64,000 bases of DNA, taken from positions 248,001 to 312,000 of the forward strand of contig NZ_JAHGAJ010000019.1 of the NCBI RefSeq assembly GCF_030248535.1, in the 5' to 3' direction. Each line of letters opens with the position of its first letter. Positions within the stretch are counted from its first letter, which is position 1. The notes below the pieces were generated by a model. The model did no database searches and was not told the DNA's origin. It saw only the letters and a program-made list of their open reading frames with translations. Below, piece by piece: positions 53,629 through 63,520 of this stretch. The position numbers and the translations under genes were made by a program. This stretch comes from Vibrio sp. D404a. Its GTDB lineage: Bacteria > Pseudomonadota > Gammaproteobacteria > Enterobacterales > Vibrionaceae.

Positions 53629-54633
53629 TTAATCGCGGTTCAACCAATCGCCTGAAATAGAAATAGAGTGCTGATCGAAATCTATCTTACAATCTGAGCC
53701 TAATGGCAGCGTGAACATTGGGTGCGTATGACAACAATCAAAGCCCGACAAAATTGGCACATCTTGACCATTTAACACCTCTAACAATACGTCTAGTGGT
53801 GTGCGGCCTGTTCCTCTGTCATTAAACAGCTCATGCTTACCGAGCACAATAGCAGACACACGGTCGAAAATGCCACACGCCTTGAGTAGTGAGAAAGAGC
53901 GCTCAACTGTTTCAATTCCGAGCATGCAGTCTTCAACCAACAGGATATCGCCCTGCTTAATCTCTGGCATGTATTCGCTGCCCCAAATCGCTCCCATAGT
54001 ATTCAGGTTACCACCGATAATACGCCCTTCAACAACACCAGTGCCTAGGTATTGCCATTCGTTCTGATAGACAGGTTTTGCTTTATCTTGGGTTTCCCAC
54101 TCGGCGCGGAAATCTGTCCATACTGCAGGCATGGTGTAAGTATGTGTGTCGAGATCTTGGCAGAGAATTTGATGGAAGGAAGAGAAAGTCTCATCCACCA
54201 GTGGTGCAAACTCACCAAACGAAGCAACAAGCGCTGGACCATAGAAAGTTGGGATACCCGTTTGAGCATAGATCCCCATGAGAAGTGCCGTCACATCGGA
54301 ATAGCCAATGATGATTTTAGGGTCGTTACGCAGAGCTTGGTAATCAATGTAAGGCAACAGCGCATTACTGTTATTACCGCCAATCGTTGACATAATACAA
54401 CGCACACTAGGGTCTCGAATCAAGGCATTCAGTTCAGCCGCGCGCTCTTGAATCGACCCAGAACGATAACCGTCTGATTTACCTGTGAGCTCCCCTGCCA
54501 CAAGCTCAAAGCCTTTACTCTCTAGATACTGTTTAGCTCTCGCGAAACGTTTTGGGGCAAAAACCGTTGCAGGAGACGATGGCGAGAAGAACGCAATCTT
54601 ATCGCCGCGTTTTAGAGGTTTTGGTAATAACAT
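53629..54633 (-). CDS. S66-family LD-carboxypeptidase / MccF-like peptidase
   Basis: A 334-residue peptidase. The start KRGDKIAFFSPSSPA and the nucleophile segment STIGGNNSNALLPYID (Ser), PTFYGPALVASF, DILLVEDCM (Glu) and CCHTHPMFTLPLG (His) form the S66 catalytic set. Family members cut tetrapeptide L,D bonds in murein or inactivate microcin C7-type compounds (MccF). The length and the order of motifs suggest the MccF branch. Convergent with the LysR gene; membership in that regulon is possible, not shown. Confidence 0.88.
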   Translation of the reverse strand: MLLPKPLKRGDKIAFFSPSSPATVFAPKRFARAKQYLESKGFELVAGELTGKSDGYRSGSIQERAAELNALIRDPSVRCIMSTIGGNNSNALLPYIDYQALRNDPKIIIGYSDVTALLMGIYAQTGIPTFYGPALVASFGEFAPLVDETFSSFHQILCQDLDTHTYTMPAVWTDFRAEWETQDKAKPVYQNEWQYLGTGVVEGRIIGGNLNTMGAIWGSEYMPEIKQGDILLVEDCMLGIETVERSFSLLKACGIFDRVSAIVLGKHELFNDRGTGRTPLDVLLEVLNGQDVPILSGFDCCHTHPMFTLPLGSDCKIDFDQHSISISGDWLNRD

Positions 54634-54840
54634 GCCGATATCCTTATTCTTTTATTGACTAGCCAACCATTTAAGCTATTGAAATATAATCATAATTGCA
54701 ACAGCTAACTCTTAATTCAATAGACGAAGTCACGTGTAAATATAAGCGGACATTGTCGAGTAATAACGTAAAAACCGCGCTACATAAACTTGAACAAAAA
54801 AACCGCAGATTTACCGCTCACATTTTGTACAATAGATATA

Positions 54841-54879
54841 CTTCTGTACTACAATGTATATACATCAACAATACAGAAG
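54841..54879. promoter_or_regulatory. Nested dyad with ATGTATATACAT core upstream of the 37-residue gene
   Basis: A perfect 12-bp palindrome ATGTATATACAT (54854-54865) is centred within a wider inverted repeat CTTCTGTA (54841) / TACAGAAG (54872), 13 bp before the ATG. The same 12-mer lies upstream of the ribbon-helix-helix gene. TATACT at 54837 could be a -10 element, which would place the dyad at the transcription start. Confidence 0.6.
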
Positions 54880-54891
54880 AGAGAGATTTAT

Positions 54892-55005
54892 ATGAAACAA
54901 ACACATACATTCAATCACACGGTTGAACAACCAGTATTTGGTTTACTAGAACGTATTGGTATTGTCGCATTAGTGATTGTCGCGACTCTATTTACCATGG
55001 CTTAA
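54892..55005 (+). CDS. 37-residue single-helix membrane peptide
   Basis: An ATG at 54892 with a purine-rich GAGAGA upstream opens a 37-codon frame. A polar N-terminus (MKQTHTFNHTVEQPVFG) precedes one strong hydrophobic helix (IGIVALVIVATLFTMA). It could be a small regulatory membrane protein or a toxin-like peptide; I do not recognise it. A nested dyad shared with the nearby RHH gene lies just upstream, and a 16-bp repeat array follows the stop. Frames that extend it further upstream read through the dyad and lack ribosome sites. Confidence 0.55.
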   Translation: MKQTHTFNHTVEQPVFGLLERIGIVALVIVATLFTMA

Positions 55006-55358
55006 GCGCTGCTCGTTACCCCAAAAGACGAAGCTTTCAAAAGACTGTGCTCTCAAAAGACAGTTTTCTAAAAAGACAGCGCTCTAAAAACAGTGAAGAT
55101 TGAGTAAGCTTTAATCAATCATAGTCAAAACGAAGTCGCTAGTTGACCAAATGTGGCAAAGCGTAGGTCGGATAGAAGTAACTGGTTGGTAGAACAGCTT
55201 AGATAAAGAATGAGAGGATAAGGATATTCTCGTTGAATTCGAGAACATCACCGATGTTTAAAGAATAAAATGAACGACTGAAGATGGGCTTAACAGTTAA
55301 CTGCAAAATCGATACTGGCGCGACGTTACTACTGTTATCACTGTTTTGCCGTTAGTAA
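55006..55358. other. Repeat-bearing spacer between the peptide and RHH genes
   Basis: These 353 bp hold no gene I can support. The first part carries the 16-bp tandem repeat at 55023-55086. A TTCTCG-N7-CGAGAA inverted repeat lies at 55227-55245. The rest is unstructured. Confidence 0.5.
55023..55086. repeat. 16-bp tandem repeat, four copies
   Basis: Units AAAAGACGAAGCTTTC, AAAAGACTGTGCTCTC, AAAAGACAGTTTTCTA and AAAAGACAGCGCTCTA are adjacent, and a partial fifth follows. The array begins 18 bp after the peptide's stop. Confidence 0.85.
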
Positions 55359-55550
55359 TTATTGTTCCGAGCTTTCATCGCTGTTGGTTTGATTCTCGGC
55401 CACGAATTTCTTTATGAACTGGCGAATCTCACGCGCCGCAGACGTATCCATATCATCACACAGCGATATAAAGCTGTCTTTCAACTCGCTATTTATCCGG
55501 ATGATCAATTGGCTATCTTTCGCGTTTGCTTTGTTCTTTTTGGCGGCCAT
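55359..55550 (-). CDS. Ribbon-helix-helix (Arc/CopG-like) DNA-binding protein
   Basis: A 63-residue protein with a lysine-rich lead, the beta strand QLIIRINSELKDSF and helices LCDDMDTSAAREIRQFIKKFVAEN: the standard RHH layout. The tail is acidic. Such proteins bind DNA as dimers and often repress their own gene; many are antitoxins. It carries ATGTATATACAT about 86 bp upstream, the same palindrome as in front of the 37-residue peptide, so it is the obvious candidate to bind both. No conventional toxin gene adjoins it. Confidence 0.8.
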   Translation of the reverse strand: MAAKKNKANAKDSQLIIRINSELKDSFISLCDDMDTSAAREIRQFIKKFVAENQTNSDESSEQ

Positions 55551-55635
55551 TACTGCATACCTTAGATACTCAAACTTTTAATAGTTCGATTCTATGACAC
55601 ACAAGCCAAGAGAGCCAATGCGAATCGTATATTCG

Positions 55636-55647
55636 ATGTATATACAT
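55636..55647. promoter_or_regulatory. ATGTATATACAT palindrome upstream of the RHH gene
   Basis: A perfect 12-bp palindrome identical to that at 54854-54865. An autoregulatory operator for the RHH protein is inferred. Confidence 0.55.
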
Positions 55648-55725
55648 GATCCGGCTCTATAATTGGTTACAAATTTAGAAGAGAAAAGCGTTTAAAAATC
55701 AACGCTAAATCACAAAAAGTGTTTT

Positions 55726-56178
55726 CTAACCATACATGTATCGTGACATAAAGAAGTTCACGTTCTCGATTACGGCATCATATTCGTTTTCCGTCTTCTC
55801 TACATCCCAAAACAATAATTTGTCGTAGGTTGGCATCGGAGAGACCATTTGAATGGCATTCAAGCTCACCGTGATCAGCAGGTCATAGTGCCCTGCCGTA
55901 AAATCACCATCCAATTTATCCCCCCGACCGAATGTCTGCACATTGGCACGATCGCCCACAGCAGAGGTTGGAATCGAGTAACAAATAATATCGAAATGAC
56001 CATAGCACTTGATATCAAGCTGCTGCGCAGCAAACAAAGCCAGATCATTGCTCGAGTCCCCTAACACGAAAATACGCTTTCGTTTTAGAGGTGCGGTTGT
56101 GCGGCGAGTGAAAGCAGAGCCCTTAGCCCTGCTTTCCAATTTGTTGCCTCGCCCAATAGAATTACCCAAAGCGGCCAC
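55726..56178 (-). CDS. LMW-phosphatase/ArsC-like protein lacking the P-loop cysteine
   Basis: A 150-residue protein directly downstream of pstB. From about residue 33 the order of segments recalls low-molecular-weight phosphatases or arsenate reductases: [21 protein letters not shown] at the place of the CxxxxxR loop, [16 protein letters not shown] and [21 protein letters not shown]. The catalytic Cys and Arg of the loop are absent, so enzyme activity is doubtful. GTG at 56178 overlaps pstB by 17 bp and is the only start upstream of the domain; translation may be coupled to pstB. A role in phosphate signalling or phosphate binding is inferred from context only. Confidence 0.55.
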   Translation of the reverse strand: MAALGNSIGRGNKLESRAKGSAFTRRTTAPLKRKRIFVLGDSSNDLALFAAQQLDIKCYGHFDIICYSIPTSAVGDRANVQTFGRGDKLDGDFTAGHYDLLITVSLNAIQMVSPMPTYDKLLFWDVEKTENEYDAVIENVNFFMSRYMYG

Positions 56179-57040
56179 TGATATAGTCCCTAGTCAAACG
56201 GTGTTGTGGGTTATGAAACACTTCCTTGGTTTCATTCACTTCGATCAAGTCACCCAAGTGAAAGTAAGCGGTACGGTCAGAAACACGCAAAGCTTGCTGC
56301 ATCGAGTGCGTGACAATCACAATACTGAATTGCTTTTTAAGATCATGAATCAACTCTTCAATCACTTCAGTCGCAATCGGGTCAAGCGCAGAACAGGGCT
56401 CATCCATCAGAATCACTTCAGGGCTAATGGCGATAGTACGTGCGATACACAAACGTTGTTGTTGCCCGCCTGAAAGCCCTGTCGCTGGATGGTCAAGACG
56501 ATCTTTCACTTCGTCCCACAAACCCGCTTTGGTCAGAGACTCTTCAACCACTAAGTCCATGTCCGACTTCTTCTCTACCAAACCATGCAAACGCGGGCCG
56601 TAGATAATGTTGTCATAGATGGACTTCGGGAATGGGTTTGGTCTTTGAAACACCATCCCCACTTGCGAGCGTAGCTCAACAATTTCTTGATCTTTAGAGT
56701 AGATATCTTGGTTATCCAACGTGATGCTGCCGTTGATGACACAACCATCGACGGTATCGTTCATGCGGTTCAAACAACGCAAGAACGTCGATTTACCACA
56801 ACCAGACGGACCAATCATCGATAGCACTTCGCGCTCACCAATGTCTAAGCTGACGTTTTTGATCGCTTGCTTTTCGCCATGGTCATAAAACACATCCACA
56901 TGGCGAGCTGACATACGCGCTTGCTCAATGAATGGCAGACCTACTGTATCTCGTGATTCGTCAGCACGGTGATGGACAGAGTTGGTCGCTTGGGCTTCAA
57001 CTTGCAGTTGGCCAGATAAAGTTTGAATATTTTCAGTCAT
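56162..57040 (-). CDS. pstB: Phosphate ABC transporter ATPase
   Basis: A 292-residue ATPase with Walker [11 protein letters not shown]-loop [19 protein letters not shown], signature [13 protein letters not shown], Walker [14 protein letters not shown] and the switch His in [12 protein letters not shown]. The first 40 residues are an extra lead compared with E. coli PstB (257). It energises phosphate uptake with PstA and PstC, and sits 13 bp after pstA. Confidence 0.95.
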   Translation of the reverse strand: MTENIQTLSGQLQVEAQATNSVHHRADESRDTVGLPFIEQARMSARHVDVFYDHGEKQAIKNVSLDIGEREVLSMIGPSGCGKSTFLRCLNRMNDTVDGCVINGSITLDNQDIYSKDQEIVELRSQVGMVFQRPNPFPKSIYDNIIYGPRLHGLVEKKSDMDLVVEESLTKAGLWDEVKDRLDHPATGLSGGQQQRLCIARTIAISPEVILMDEPCSALDPIATEVIEELIHDLKKQFSIVIVTHSMQQALRVSDRTAYFHLGDLIEVNETKEVFHNPQHRLTRDYISGRFG

Positions 57041-57053
57041 TTGAGAACCTCTC

Positions 57054-58355
57054 CTACCAACGGCGTTCTAAGCGTTTACGCAGCATTACCGCGCATGAAT
57101 TCATAAAGGCTAAGAAGAAAAGCAAAACCATGATTGCGCCAGAAGTATTCTCAGCGAAACCTTTCTCTGGGTTTTCAGCCCACAAGTAAATTTGTACAGG
57201 CAGTGCACTTGCTGCGTCGAATGGCCCTTGCGGAACATCAACGATGAAAGCCACCATACCAATCATAATCAGCGGCGCAGTTTCACCCAGAGCTTGCGCC
57301 ATACCGATAATCGTACCTGTCAGCATCCCCGGCATCGCCAAAGGCAATACGTGATGCGTAACAGACTGCATTTTGGATGCCCCTACTCCCAATGCCGCGT
57401 CCTTAATCGAGGGCGGCACTGCTTTAATCGCGGCTCGACTTGAAATGATGATTGTAGGTAGAGTCATCAGCGATAAAACTAAACCACCGACAATTGGCGC
57501 TGAGCGAGGCAGTTCCGCTACATTCAGGAAGATCGCCAAACCAAGCAAACCGAACACGATCGATGGAACAGCCGCTAAGTTATTGATGTTAATCTCGATC
57601 AGGTCGGTGATCTTATTCTTAGGTGCGAACTCTTCTAAGTAAGTTGCGGCAGCAACGCCAATTGGGAAACTGATACAGAAACAGACCAATAAGGTGTAGA
57701 AAGATCCAACCATAGCGCCCCAAATACCAGCAAGTTCAGCATCTCGGCTGTCGCCATTGGTAAAGAAGTTCTGATTAAACACCGTTCTCACTTTGCCTTG
57801 ATTATCTAACTGCTCGAACCAAGCGACTTGATTGTCTTTAAACTTGCGCGAATCTTCCGGAATCGACGCATCGACATTGCCTTTGTTGAACTGGTTGAAC
57901 AGATCGCCCGTTAACGCCCAATAAGTGATCTCTGTGCCGACCAAGGATGGATTAGCAACCACCATGTCACGCAAGTCGTACTCCGCACCTCGAGAGATAA
58001 ACGAGTACAGAGCTTTTCGCTCTTTGCGGCCATTGACTTCAATCTCTTCTTTAAGGGCATTACGCAGTGCTTTCATATAGTTAGCACTAAATAGCTCTGT
58101 TTCATTGGGTGATTCATTGATCAAACCAAGCGTTTCATGATCTAAGCTCACTTCAAGCTTGAGCTCCGTCGTCATGAACGCGGTATAGCCCTGAGAAGTG
58201 ATCGAAGCAATCAACACAACCAAAAATAGGATTGCTGAACTGATTGATACAATGCCATACCAACGAAAACGACCTTCTTTGGATTTCCTTTTCGCTAAAC
58301 TCGCCTGTACTTTGGCTTTTTTAGTCTTTGATATTTCGTTTAAGACACTAGTCAT
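57054..58355 (-). CDS. pstA: Phosphate ABC transporter permease with DUF3333-type N-terminal domain
   Basis: A 433-residue permease, well above the about 296 of E. coli. The N-terminal helix (about residues 33-55) is followed by a periplasmic domain of about 140 residues that fits the DUF3333 extension. The core holds the permease loop [29 protein letters not shown] and the sequence [10 protein letters not shown]. It overlaps pstC by 8 bp. Confidence 0.93.
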   Translation of the reverse strand: MTSVLNEISKTKKAKVQASLAKRKSKEGRFRWYGIVSISSAILFLVVLIASITSQGYTAFMTTELKLEVSLDHETLGLINESPNETELFSANYMKALRNALKEEIEVNGRKERKALYSFISRGAEYDLRDMVVANPSLVGTEITYWALTGDLFNQFNKGNVDASIPEDSRKFKDNQVAWFEQLDNQGKVRTVFNQNFFTNGDSRDAELAGIWGAMVGSFYTLLVCFCISFPIGVAAATYLEEFAPKNKITDLIEININNLAAVPSIVFGLLGLAIFLNVAELPRSAPIVGGLVLSLMTLPTIIISSRAAIKAVPPSIKDAALGVGASKMQSVTHHVLPLAMPGMLTGTIIGMAQALGETAPLIMIGMVAFIVDVPQGPFDAASALPVQIYLWAENPEKGFAENTSGAIMVLLFFLAFMNSCAVMLRKRLERRW

Positions 58356-59727
58356 ACTGTTCTCGATATTTCTTCACAATGCGTAGTGCGACAAAGTTAA
58401 GCGCCAGAGTCACAACAAACAGTGATAGACCCAAGGCAAACGCGGCCAATGTTTTCGGACTATCGAACTCTTGGTCACCTACTAATAAAGTCACGATTTG
58501 GACGGTAATCGTCGTCACCGACTCCAATGGGTTCGCGGTTAGGTTGGCAGACAAACCTGCCGCCATCACAACAATCATGGTTTCACCGATAGCACGAGAC
58601 ACCGCAAGCAATAAGCCCCCGACAATGCCCGGCAATGCAGCAGGCAACACCACATTTTTGATGGTTTCAGATTCGGTGGCACCTAGGCTCAGCGACCCAT
58701 CACGCAGCGACTGAGGCACCGCAGTAATCACGTCGTCCGACAAAGAGGAAACGAAAGGAATGATCATGATGCCCATGATAAGGCCCGCCGCTAATGCACT
58801 TTCTGACGATGCCGAAGTTAAGCCCACAGCATGCGCGGTATCACGAATCAAAGGCGCAACAACTAAAGCGGCAAAGAAACCGTAAACCACCGTTGGAATA
58901 CCCGCTAGAACTTCAAGTACTGGCTTTGCCACACTGCGAACGCGTGGAGAGGCGTATTCCGCGAGATAAATGGCGCTCATCAAACCAACCGGCGCAGCAA
59001 TGCACATCGCGATGGCTGAGATCATTAAGGTGCCGACAAACAAAGGAATAAAGCCAAAGGCGCCACTTGCCCCTTGCTGATCTGCGCGCAGAGCTACTTG
59101 CGGAGACCACTCCAAACCAAAGATGAAGTCAGTCACCGGAACAATATTGAAAAAACGAATCGCTTCGAACAGCACCGAAAGAACAATACCCAAGGTCGTT
59201 AAAATCGCGATCACTGAACAGATGACTAAGAACATCTGCAGTATGTTTTCGACATAAACACGTGCTTTGACTTTTGGTCGCACTAACTTCAAGCCCACGG
59301 CCAAGCCAGCGAACGAGATGGCGATCAAGGTAGCGAAGCGAAGGTTGTTACCCGACTCAATCACATGAATGTAATTTTGAGACGCATTGTTTAACCATTC
59401 TTGGTCTGTTGTCGTGATGCCATCAGCAACGTGTTTTATTTGACTGAATAACAGTGAAGGATTCGTACCACCCGATAGCACACTGCTCGGCAGGTTTGAC
59501 ATCACCATTGACTCAACAATGGAAGGATAGAAAGCGCTCCAGACAGCAAAAATGAGCAACGCGGGGATAGCAGCTAAAATTGCGGCTAACGTTGCGTAGT
59601 AGGAAGGTCTGGAGTGAAGGTATCTTAATCCGCCGTTTGAATGAGCCAGCTGTTTGGAACGGTTTTTAGTTACCACATAGGCAACCGTCGAGATACCAAG
59701 CAGCAAGATCATAAGCAAAGAATTCAT
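58348..59727 (-). CDS. pstC: Phosphate ABC transporter permease with extended N-terminus
   Basis: A 459-residue permease; E. coli PstC has about 319. Two extra helices and a periplasmic segment (about residues 1-150) precede the permease core, which holds LRDGSLSLGATESETIKNVVLPAALPGI and the GETMIVVMAAG sequence. The ATG at 59727 is preferred over one at 59778, because the upstream part is not hydrophobic and AGAGGT lies close to the later ATG. It lies 61 bp past pstS, so the two genes form one operon. Confidence 0.92.
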   Translation of the reverse strand: MNSLLMILLLGISTVAYVVTKNRSKQLAHSNGGLRYLHSRPSYYATLAAILAAIPALLIFAVWSAFYPSIVESMVMSNLPSSVLSGGTNPSLLFSQIKHVADGITTTDQEWLNNASQNYIHVIESGNNLRFATLIAISFAGLAVGLKLVRPKVKARVYVENILQMFLVICSVIAILTTLGIVLSVLFEAIRFFNIVPVTDFIFGLEWSPQVALRADQQGASGAFGFIPLFVGTLMISAIAMCIAAPVGLMSAIYLAEYASPRVRSVAKPVLEVLAGIPTVVYGFFAALVVAPLIRDTAHAVGLTSASSESALAAGLIMGIMIIPFVSSLSDDVITAVPQSLRDGSLSLGATESETIKNVVLPAALPGIVGGLLLAVSRAIGETMIVVMAAGLSANLTANPLESVTTITVQIVTLLVGDQEFDSPKTLAAFALGLSLFVVTLALNFVALRIVKKYREQYD

Positions 59728-59788
59728 AGGACCTCTGAAACTAATAACGGGGTAACCTAAAAAAGGCTCCCCGTTCATTCACTATGGA

Positions 59789-60829
59789 TTATAGGTTTGG
59801 CTTAAGCTCTGTGCCTGCAGCGCGAACCAGTTTCCAATCTCTTGCAGAAAGTGGGATAAGACCACGGTCAGCTAGGTAACCTTCGTCACCGATAGCTTGT
59901 TCAGAAGTGAACGCAGCAACGTACTCTTTAAGACCAGGAATTGTGTCTTTGTGCGCTTCTTTCACGTAGAAGTACAGAGAGCGAGATACTGGGTATTCAC
60001 CAGAACCAATCGCCTCAAATGTTGGCTCAACACCATTTACGATTGATGGTTGAACCTTGTCTGCGTTTTCTTCAAGGAAAGAGTAACCAAATACGCCGAC
60101 AGCATTCGGGTTTGCAGCCAGCTTCTGAACGATTAGGTTATCGTTCTCACCCGCTTCGATGTAGCCGCCGTCTTCACGTACAGAGTGACAAACTGCTTTG
60201 TATTTCTTCTTGTCAGTCTTTTTAAGTGCTTTGATTTCAGGGAAAGTCTTACACCCGCCTTCAAGTGCAAGCTCAGCAAATGCATCACGCGTACCTGACG
60301 TTGGTGGTGGACCAAGAACTTCAATCTTGATGTTTGGAAGAGCTGGGTTCACCTCTTTCCATGTTTTGTATGGGTTCTCTACTAGGTTGCCGTTTGCATC
60401 AGGCACCATTTTCGCTACGCCTTTGTAAACGTCTTGTAGAGACAGTTCAAATTGCTCAGCTTTTTTAGAGTTAGCTAAAACGATGCCGTCAAAGCCAATC
60501 TTAATTTCAACAATGTCGTTAACACCGTTTTTAGCACACAATTCAACTTCTGAAGATTTAATCTTACGAGAAGCATTGGTGATATCTGGTGTATTTTCAC
60601 CGATACCCGCACAAAATAGTTTTAAACCGCCGCCTGAACCTGTTGATTCAATTTTTGGAACCGGATAAGAAGAAGTACGGCCAAATCGCTCTGCAACAAC
60701 AGTCGCGAATGGGAATACAGTCGATGAACCAACAATACTGATATAGTCACGAGATGCAGCATTAGCAACACCACCTGTAGCCATTGTCAGAGCAACCGTT
60801 GTAGTAGCAATAAGCGCTTTAATTTTCAC
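59789..60829 (-). CDS. pstS: Phosphate-binding periplasmic protein
   Basis: A 346-residue binding protein with signal peptide (cleavage near NAA-SRD). Phosphate-contact segments are SIVGSSTVFPFA, ESTGSGGGLKLFC and GPPPTSGTRDAFAEL. The GTG at 60829 is chosen: GGAGG lies seven bases upstream, and the ATG at 60871 would add a leader without function. It leads the pst operon and has a Pho box about 114 bp upstream. Confidence 0.95.
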   Translation of the reverse strand: MKIKALIATTTVALTMATGGVANAASRDYISIVGSSTVFPFATVVAERFGRTSSYPVPKIESTGSGGGLKLFCAGIGENTPDITNASRKIKSSEVELCAKNGVNDIVEIKIGFDGIVLANSKKAEQFELSLQDVYKGVAKMVPDANGNLVENPYKTWKEVNPALPNIKIEVLGPPPTSGTRDAFAELALEGGCKTFPEIKALKKTDKKKYKAVCHSVREDGGYIEAGENDNLIVQKLAANPNAVGVFGYSFLEENADKVQPSIVNGVEPTFEAIGSGEYPVSRSLYFYVKEAHKDTIPGLKEYVAAFTSEQAIGDEGYLADRGLIPLSARDWKLVRAAGTELKPNL

Positions 60830-61380
60830 ATCAACCTCCAAGTTGATAAATGAATTAATGGAGTTAAACATCTGTAATCATTAAGATGCTGAATAATCAG
60901 TTCGATTTATGTTTTGAACTGCAATAATTCAACCAAAGGCTTGTGACACATTTATTGCACAAAAATTAATCATAAGTTACACATCTATAAATCATCAAAC
61001 ACATTCATAAAACCAAACACACCCAACACCAACGAAAAAATAAACTATTGATTTTAAAGATAAAAACAAAATGCTCAGTAACAAAACCTAACATTTACCA
61101 TTTACTTTTGACGATTAAACACCAACAAAAAGTTTGCGTAACGATAGTTCATCAGAATGATTACCTAGAAACATTTAAATAAAGAAAGCAATCTAACAAA
61201 AATAAACAACAGAATTTCGATTAAATACATTGAACAACTATATGCATTCATTAAAGGTTCATATACTCCGACTAACCTCCTGAATTTGTGAATGAATAAC
61301 CTGCGAATAATAATTAAAAAATCGCCATATTATTCATACCTTCAATTTAAAGTTAAATGGAACTAACTATTGAGGTCCTA
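60830..61380. other. AT-rich divergent region between pstS and the chemoreceptor gene
   Basis: This 551-bp stretch holds no gene. It contains the Pho box array of the pst operon (60943-60982) and long A-rich runs up to the chemoreceptor start. GAGG lies 8 bases before its ATG. I found no RNA gene or repeat. Confidence 0.6.
60943..60982 (-). promoter_or_regulatory. Pho boxes upstream of pstS
   Basis: On the minus strand 60943-60961 reads TGTGCAATAAATGTGTCAC, matching the PhoB consensus (CTGTCATAAATCTGTCAC) at 14 of 18 positions. A second, weaker unit (GTGTAAC) lies exactly 33 bp (three 11-bp turns) further upstream, as expected for a PhoB array. Confidence 0.65.
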
Positions 61381-63384
61381 ATGCATTTATCCATTATTCA
61401 ACGAATTATCATTGGCTTTGGTATCGTTATAACTTTTGTTGTGGCCATTAGCGTTTTTGCTTATTTCAATCAGAGTAAAATGGCACAACAACTTGAACTC
61501 GCTTCCGTAAAAATGACTAACCTTCTAGCTCAGTCAAATCTATTAGGTCAGAACTTACAGAATGTAAATCGTGCTGTATTGGTACATGCAAATACTGACT
61601 CGGTTGCTAATCGTAATAAGTTGGAGCAAGAGTTTTATGAAGAGAAACAGAGGTATTTGAGTAACTATCAAGAGTTCGACAATCAGATAAGCCCGTTCCC
61701 TGCCCTTCAAGCTCACCTCTCTGAACTCGATACCATCGCTCAGCGTATATTCATAGGGGCAGAACAACAGATAGACGTGAAAAACGGGCGCATGAATGCC
61801 CGCCTCAAAACCTCGCAAGAACTCAATCAGTTTGATGAAAAATGGAAGTTCTTCGAACAGGACATCAGTGACCTTGCAGCGATAGCCAAATCGAACAATC
61901 AGCGTACCAATAATCGCAACCTCAACTATATCGTGGCACAAGGCACAGGTGCAGACCGTTATTTGCAGAAGATTTACGCGATGGAAGATGTGGAAGATGC
62001 CGAGGTCGTACGGCAAGAACTCGTCACCCATATCGAACGATTTAAAGACAAGGCAAAGCGCGTGCCTCAATCAATGCCAGAAAGTAAAGACAGCATCACC
62101 TTCTACCTAGATCAGCTTAAACGCGCGATAGAGCAACCCGAGGGTGTGTTACAGCAACACTTAACTTACATTCAATTGACCGCTACCAGCGACCAGTTAC
62201 TTGGGCAACTCGCGGTCGATATGGACGAGGCTATAAACAGCTTTGAGATGATGGGCAACGACATTGGTATCTTGGTGAGCCAAACCGCCGATGAAGCACA
62301 AGCCGATTCGGACAAAGCCCTGCTCTTGAACGCTTCGCTGGCCGCGATCTCAACGGTCATCGCTCTTGCGCTCTCTTCAACCATCGTATTTTCAATCAAG
62401 CGACCACTGAGAAAGATAGTCGAAGCACTCGATAAGATGACATCTGGTGACCTCACCCATCGTATTGAGACTGGCTTTCAATCCGAGCTTGGTGCAATTG
62501 CTATGAATATCAATGCCCTCGGTACTCAATTAAGCGACGTTATTACTCAAGTGCAACAATCCGCCGATACGCTAAGTGATGTTGCTAACGAGAGTCATAT
62601 TCTAAGTAACAAAACCAACATTGATGTCGCCAAACAGCAAAAGCAGACCGATTCAATTCGTCAGTCAGTGACGGAGATGAAGCTTGCTATCGATACCGTA
62701 GCGAGTTCAGCCAAAGAAACCAGTGACGAAGTTGATAAAATCACCGTATTGGCGCACAACAATATGGATAGCATGCAGCAGAACTTAGTCTTCGTTAACC
62801 AACTACAAAGCTCACTGGTTGAAGCAACCGACGTAATCCACCAGCTTTCTAACGAGTCTCGACAAATAGGCGATATATTAACTGTGATCCAGTCTATATC
62901 AGAGCAGACGAACTTGTTGGCATTGAACGCTGCCATTGAAGCCGCCCGTGCCGGTGAGCAAGGTCGAGGCTTTGCCGTGGTCGCAGATGAAGTACGCTCG
63001 TTGGCGACTCGAACACAGAGCTCTGCCAATGATATAGATGGCATGATCAGTAATCTGCAGTCTCAAGCAGAGCGAGCGGTAACTCTCGTTGAAAATAACC
63101 TAGAGAAAGCCGCAGCCTCGGTCAATCAAACCAATGTTAGCAATCAGTCGTTAAACTCTATGGTTAAGAGGCTCTCTACCATTAATGATATGAGTCGCCA
63201 CATTGCAGAAGATTCGATTAAGCAGAGCGCCGTGGCACAAGAAGTGATGAACAACATCGCTTACATATCCAAGAAAGCGGTCAGTATTGCAGAAGAGGTG
63301 AATGAGTCAGCGCGCAATAGTGAGTCACTCAATGCCCTATCAAGTCGTCAAAGTGAACTGATTTCGCACTTTGTGATTCGTTAA
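61381..63384 (+). CDS. Methyl-accepting chemotaxis protein
   Basis: A 667-residue receptor: helix 1 (about residues 8-30), a long helical periplasmic domain of about 280 residues, helix 2 near 318-340, HAMP ([24 protein letters not shown]) and a signalling domain whose hairpin tip shows [36 protein letters not shown]. It detects a chemical at the periplasm and controls CheA. The ATG at 61381 (after GAGG) is preferred over 61357. Being next to pst, it could follow phosphate-related cues, but that is only suggested by position. Confidence 0.93.
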   Translation: MHLSIIQRIIIGFGIVITFVVAISVFAYFNQSKMAQQLELASVKMTNLLAQSNLLGQNLQNVNRAVLVHANTDSVANRNKLEQEFYEEKQRYLSNYQEFDNQISPFPALQAHLSELDTIAQRIFIGAEQQIDVKNGRMNARLKTSQELNQFDEKWKFFEQDISDLAAIAKSNNQRTNNRNLNYIVAQGTGADRYLQKIYAMEDVEDAEVVRQELVTHIERFKDKAKRVPQSMPESKDSITFYLDQLKRAIEQPEGVLQQHLTYIQLTATSDQLLGQLAVDMDEAINSFEMMGNDIGILVSQTADEAQADSDKALLLNASLAAISTVIALALSSTIVFSIKRPLRKIVEALDKMTSGDLTHRIETGFQSELGAIAMNINALGTQLSDVITQVQQSADTLSDVANESHILSNKTNIDVAKQQKQTDSIRQSVTEMKLAIDTVASSAKETSDEVDKITVLAHNNMDSMQQNLVFVNQLQSSLVEATDVIHQLSNESRQIGDILTVIQSISEQTNLLALNAAIEAARAGEQGRGFAVVADEVRSLATRTQSSANDIDGMISNLQSQAERAVTLVENNLEKAAASVNQTNVSNQSLNSMVKRLSTINDMSRHIAEDSIKQSAVAQEVMNNIAYISKKAVSIAEEVNESARNSESLNALSSRQSELISHFVIR

Positions 63385-63423
63385 GTTAGGGAACATCTTC
63401 TCTCCGAACACCCTAGAAACATA

Positions 63424-63457
63424 AAAAGCGGGCTTTTATTATAAAGTCCGCTTTTTG
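63424..63457 (+). terminator. Terminator of the chemoreceptor gene
   Basis: A stem of about 13 bp with one mismatch (AAAAAGCGG.CTTT / AAAG.CCGCTTTTT) is followed by GTTTC, 40 bp after the stop. Confidence 0.85.
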
Positions 63458-63520
63458 TTTCAATTGCATCAAGTATGACAGCACGAATCTCGGCAAACCT
63501 GTCAACGAAACGCAGTCATA

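Noticed and set aside
54696..54926. A 76-codon plus-strand frame through the peptide's upstream region.
   Set aside because: It runs across the operator-like dyad and has low-complexity AT-rich coding character without a ribosome site.
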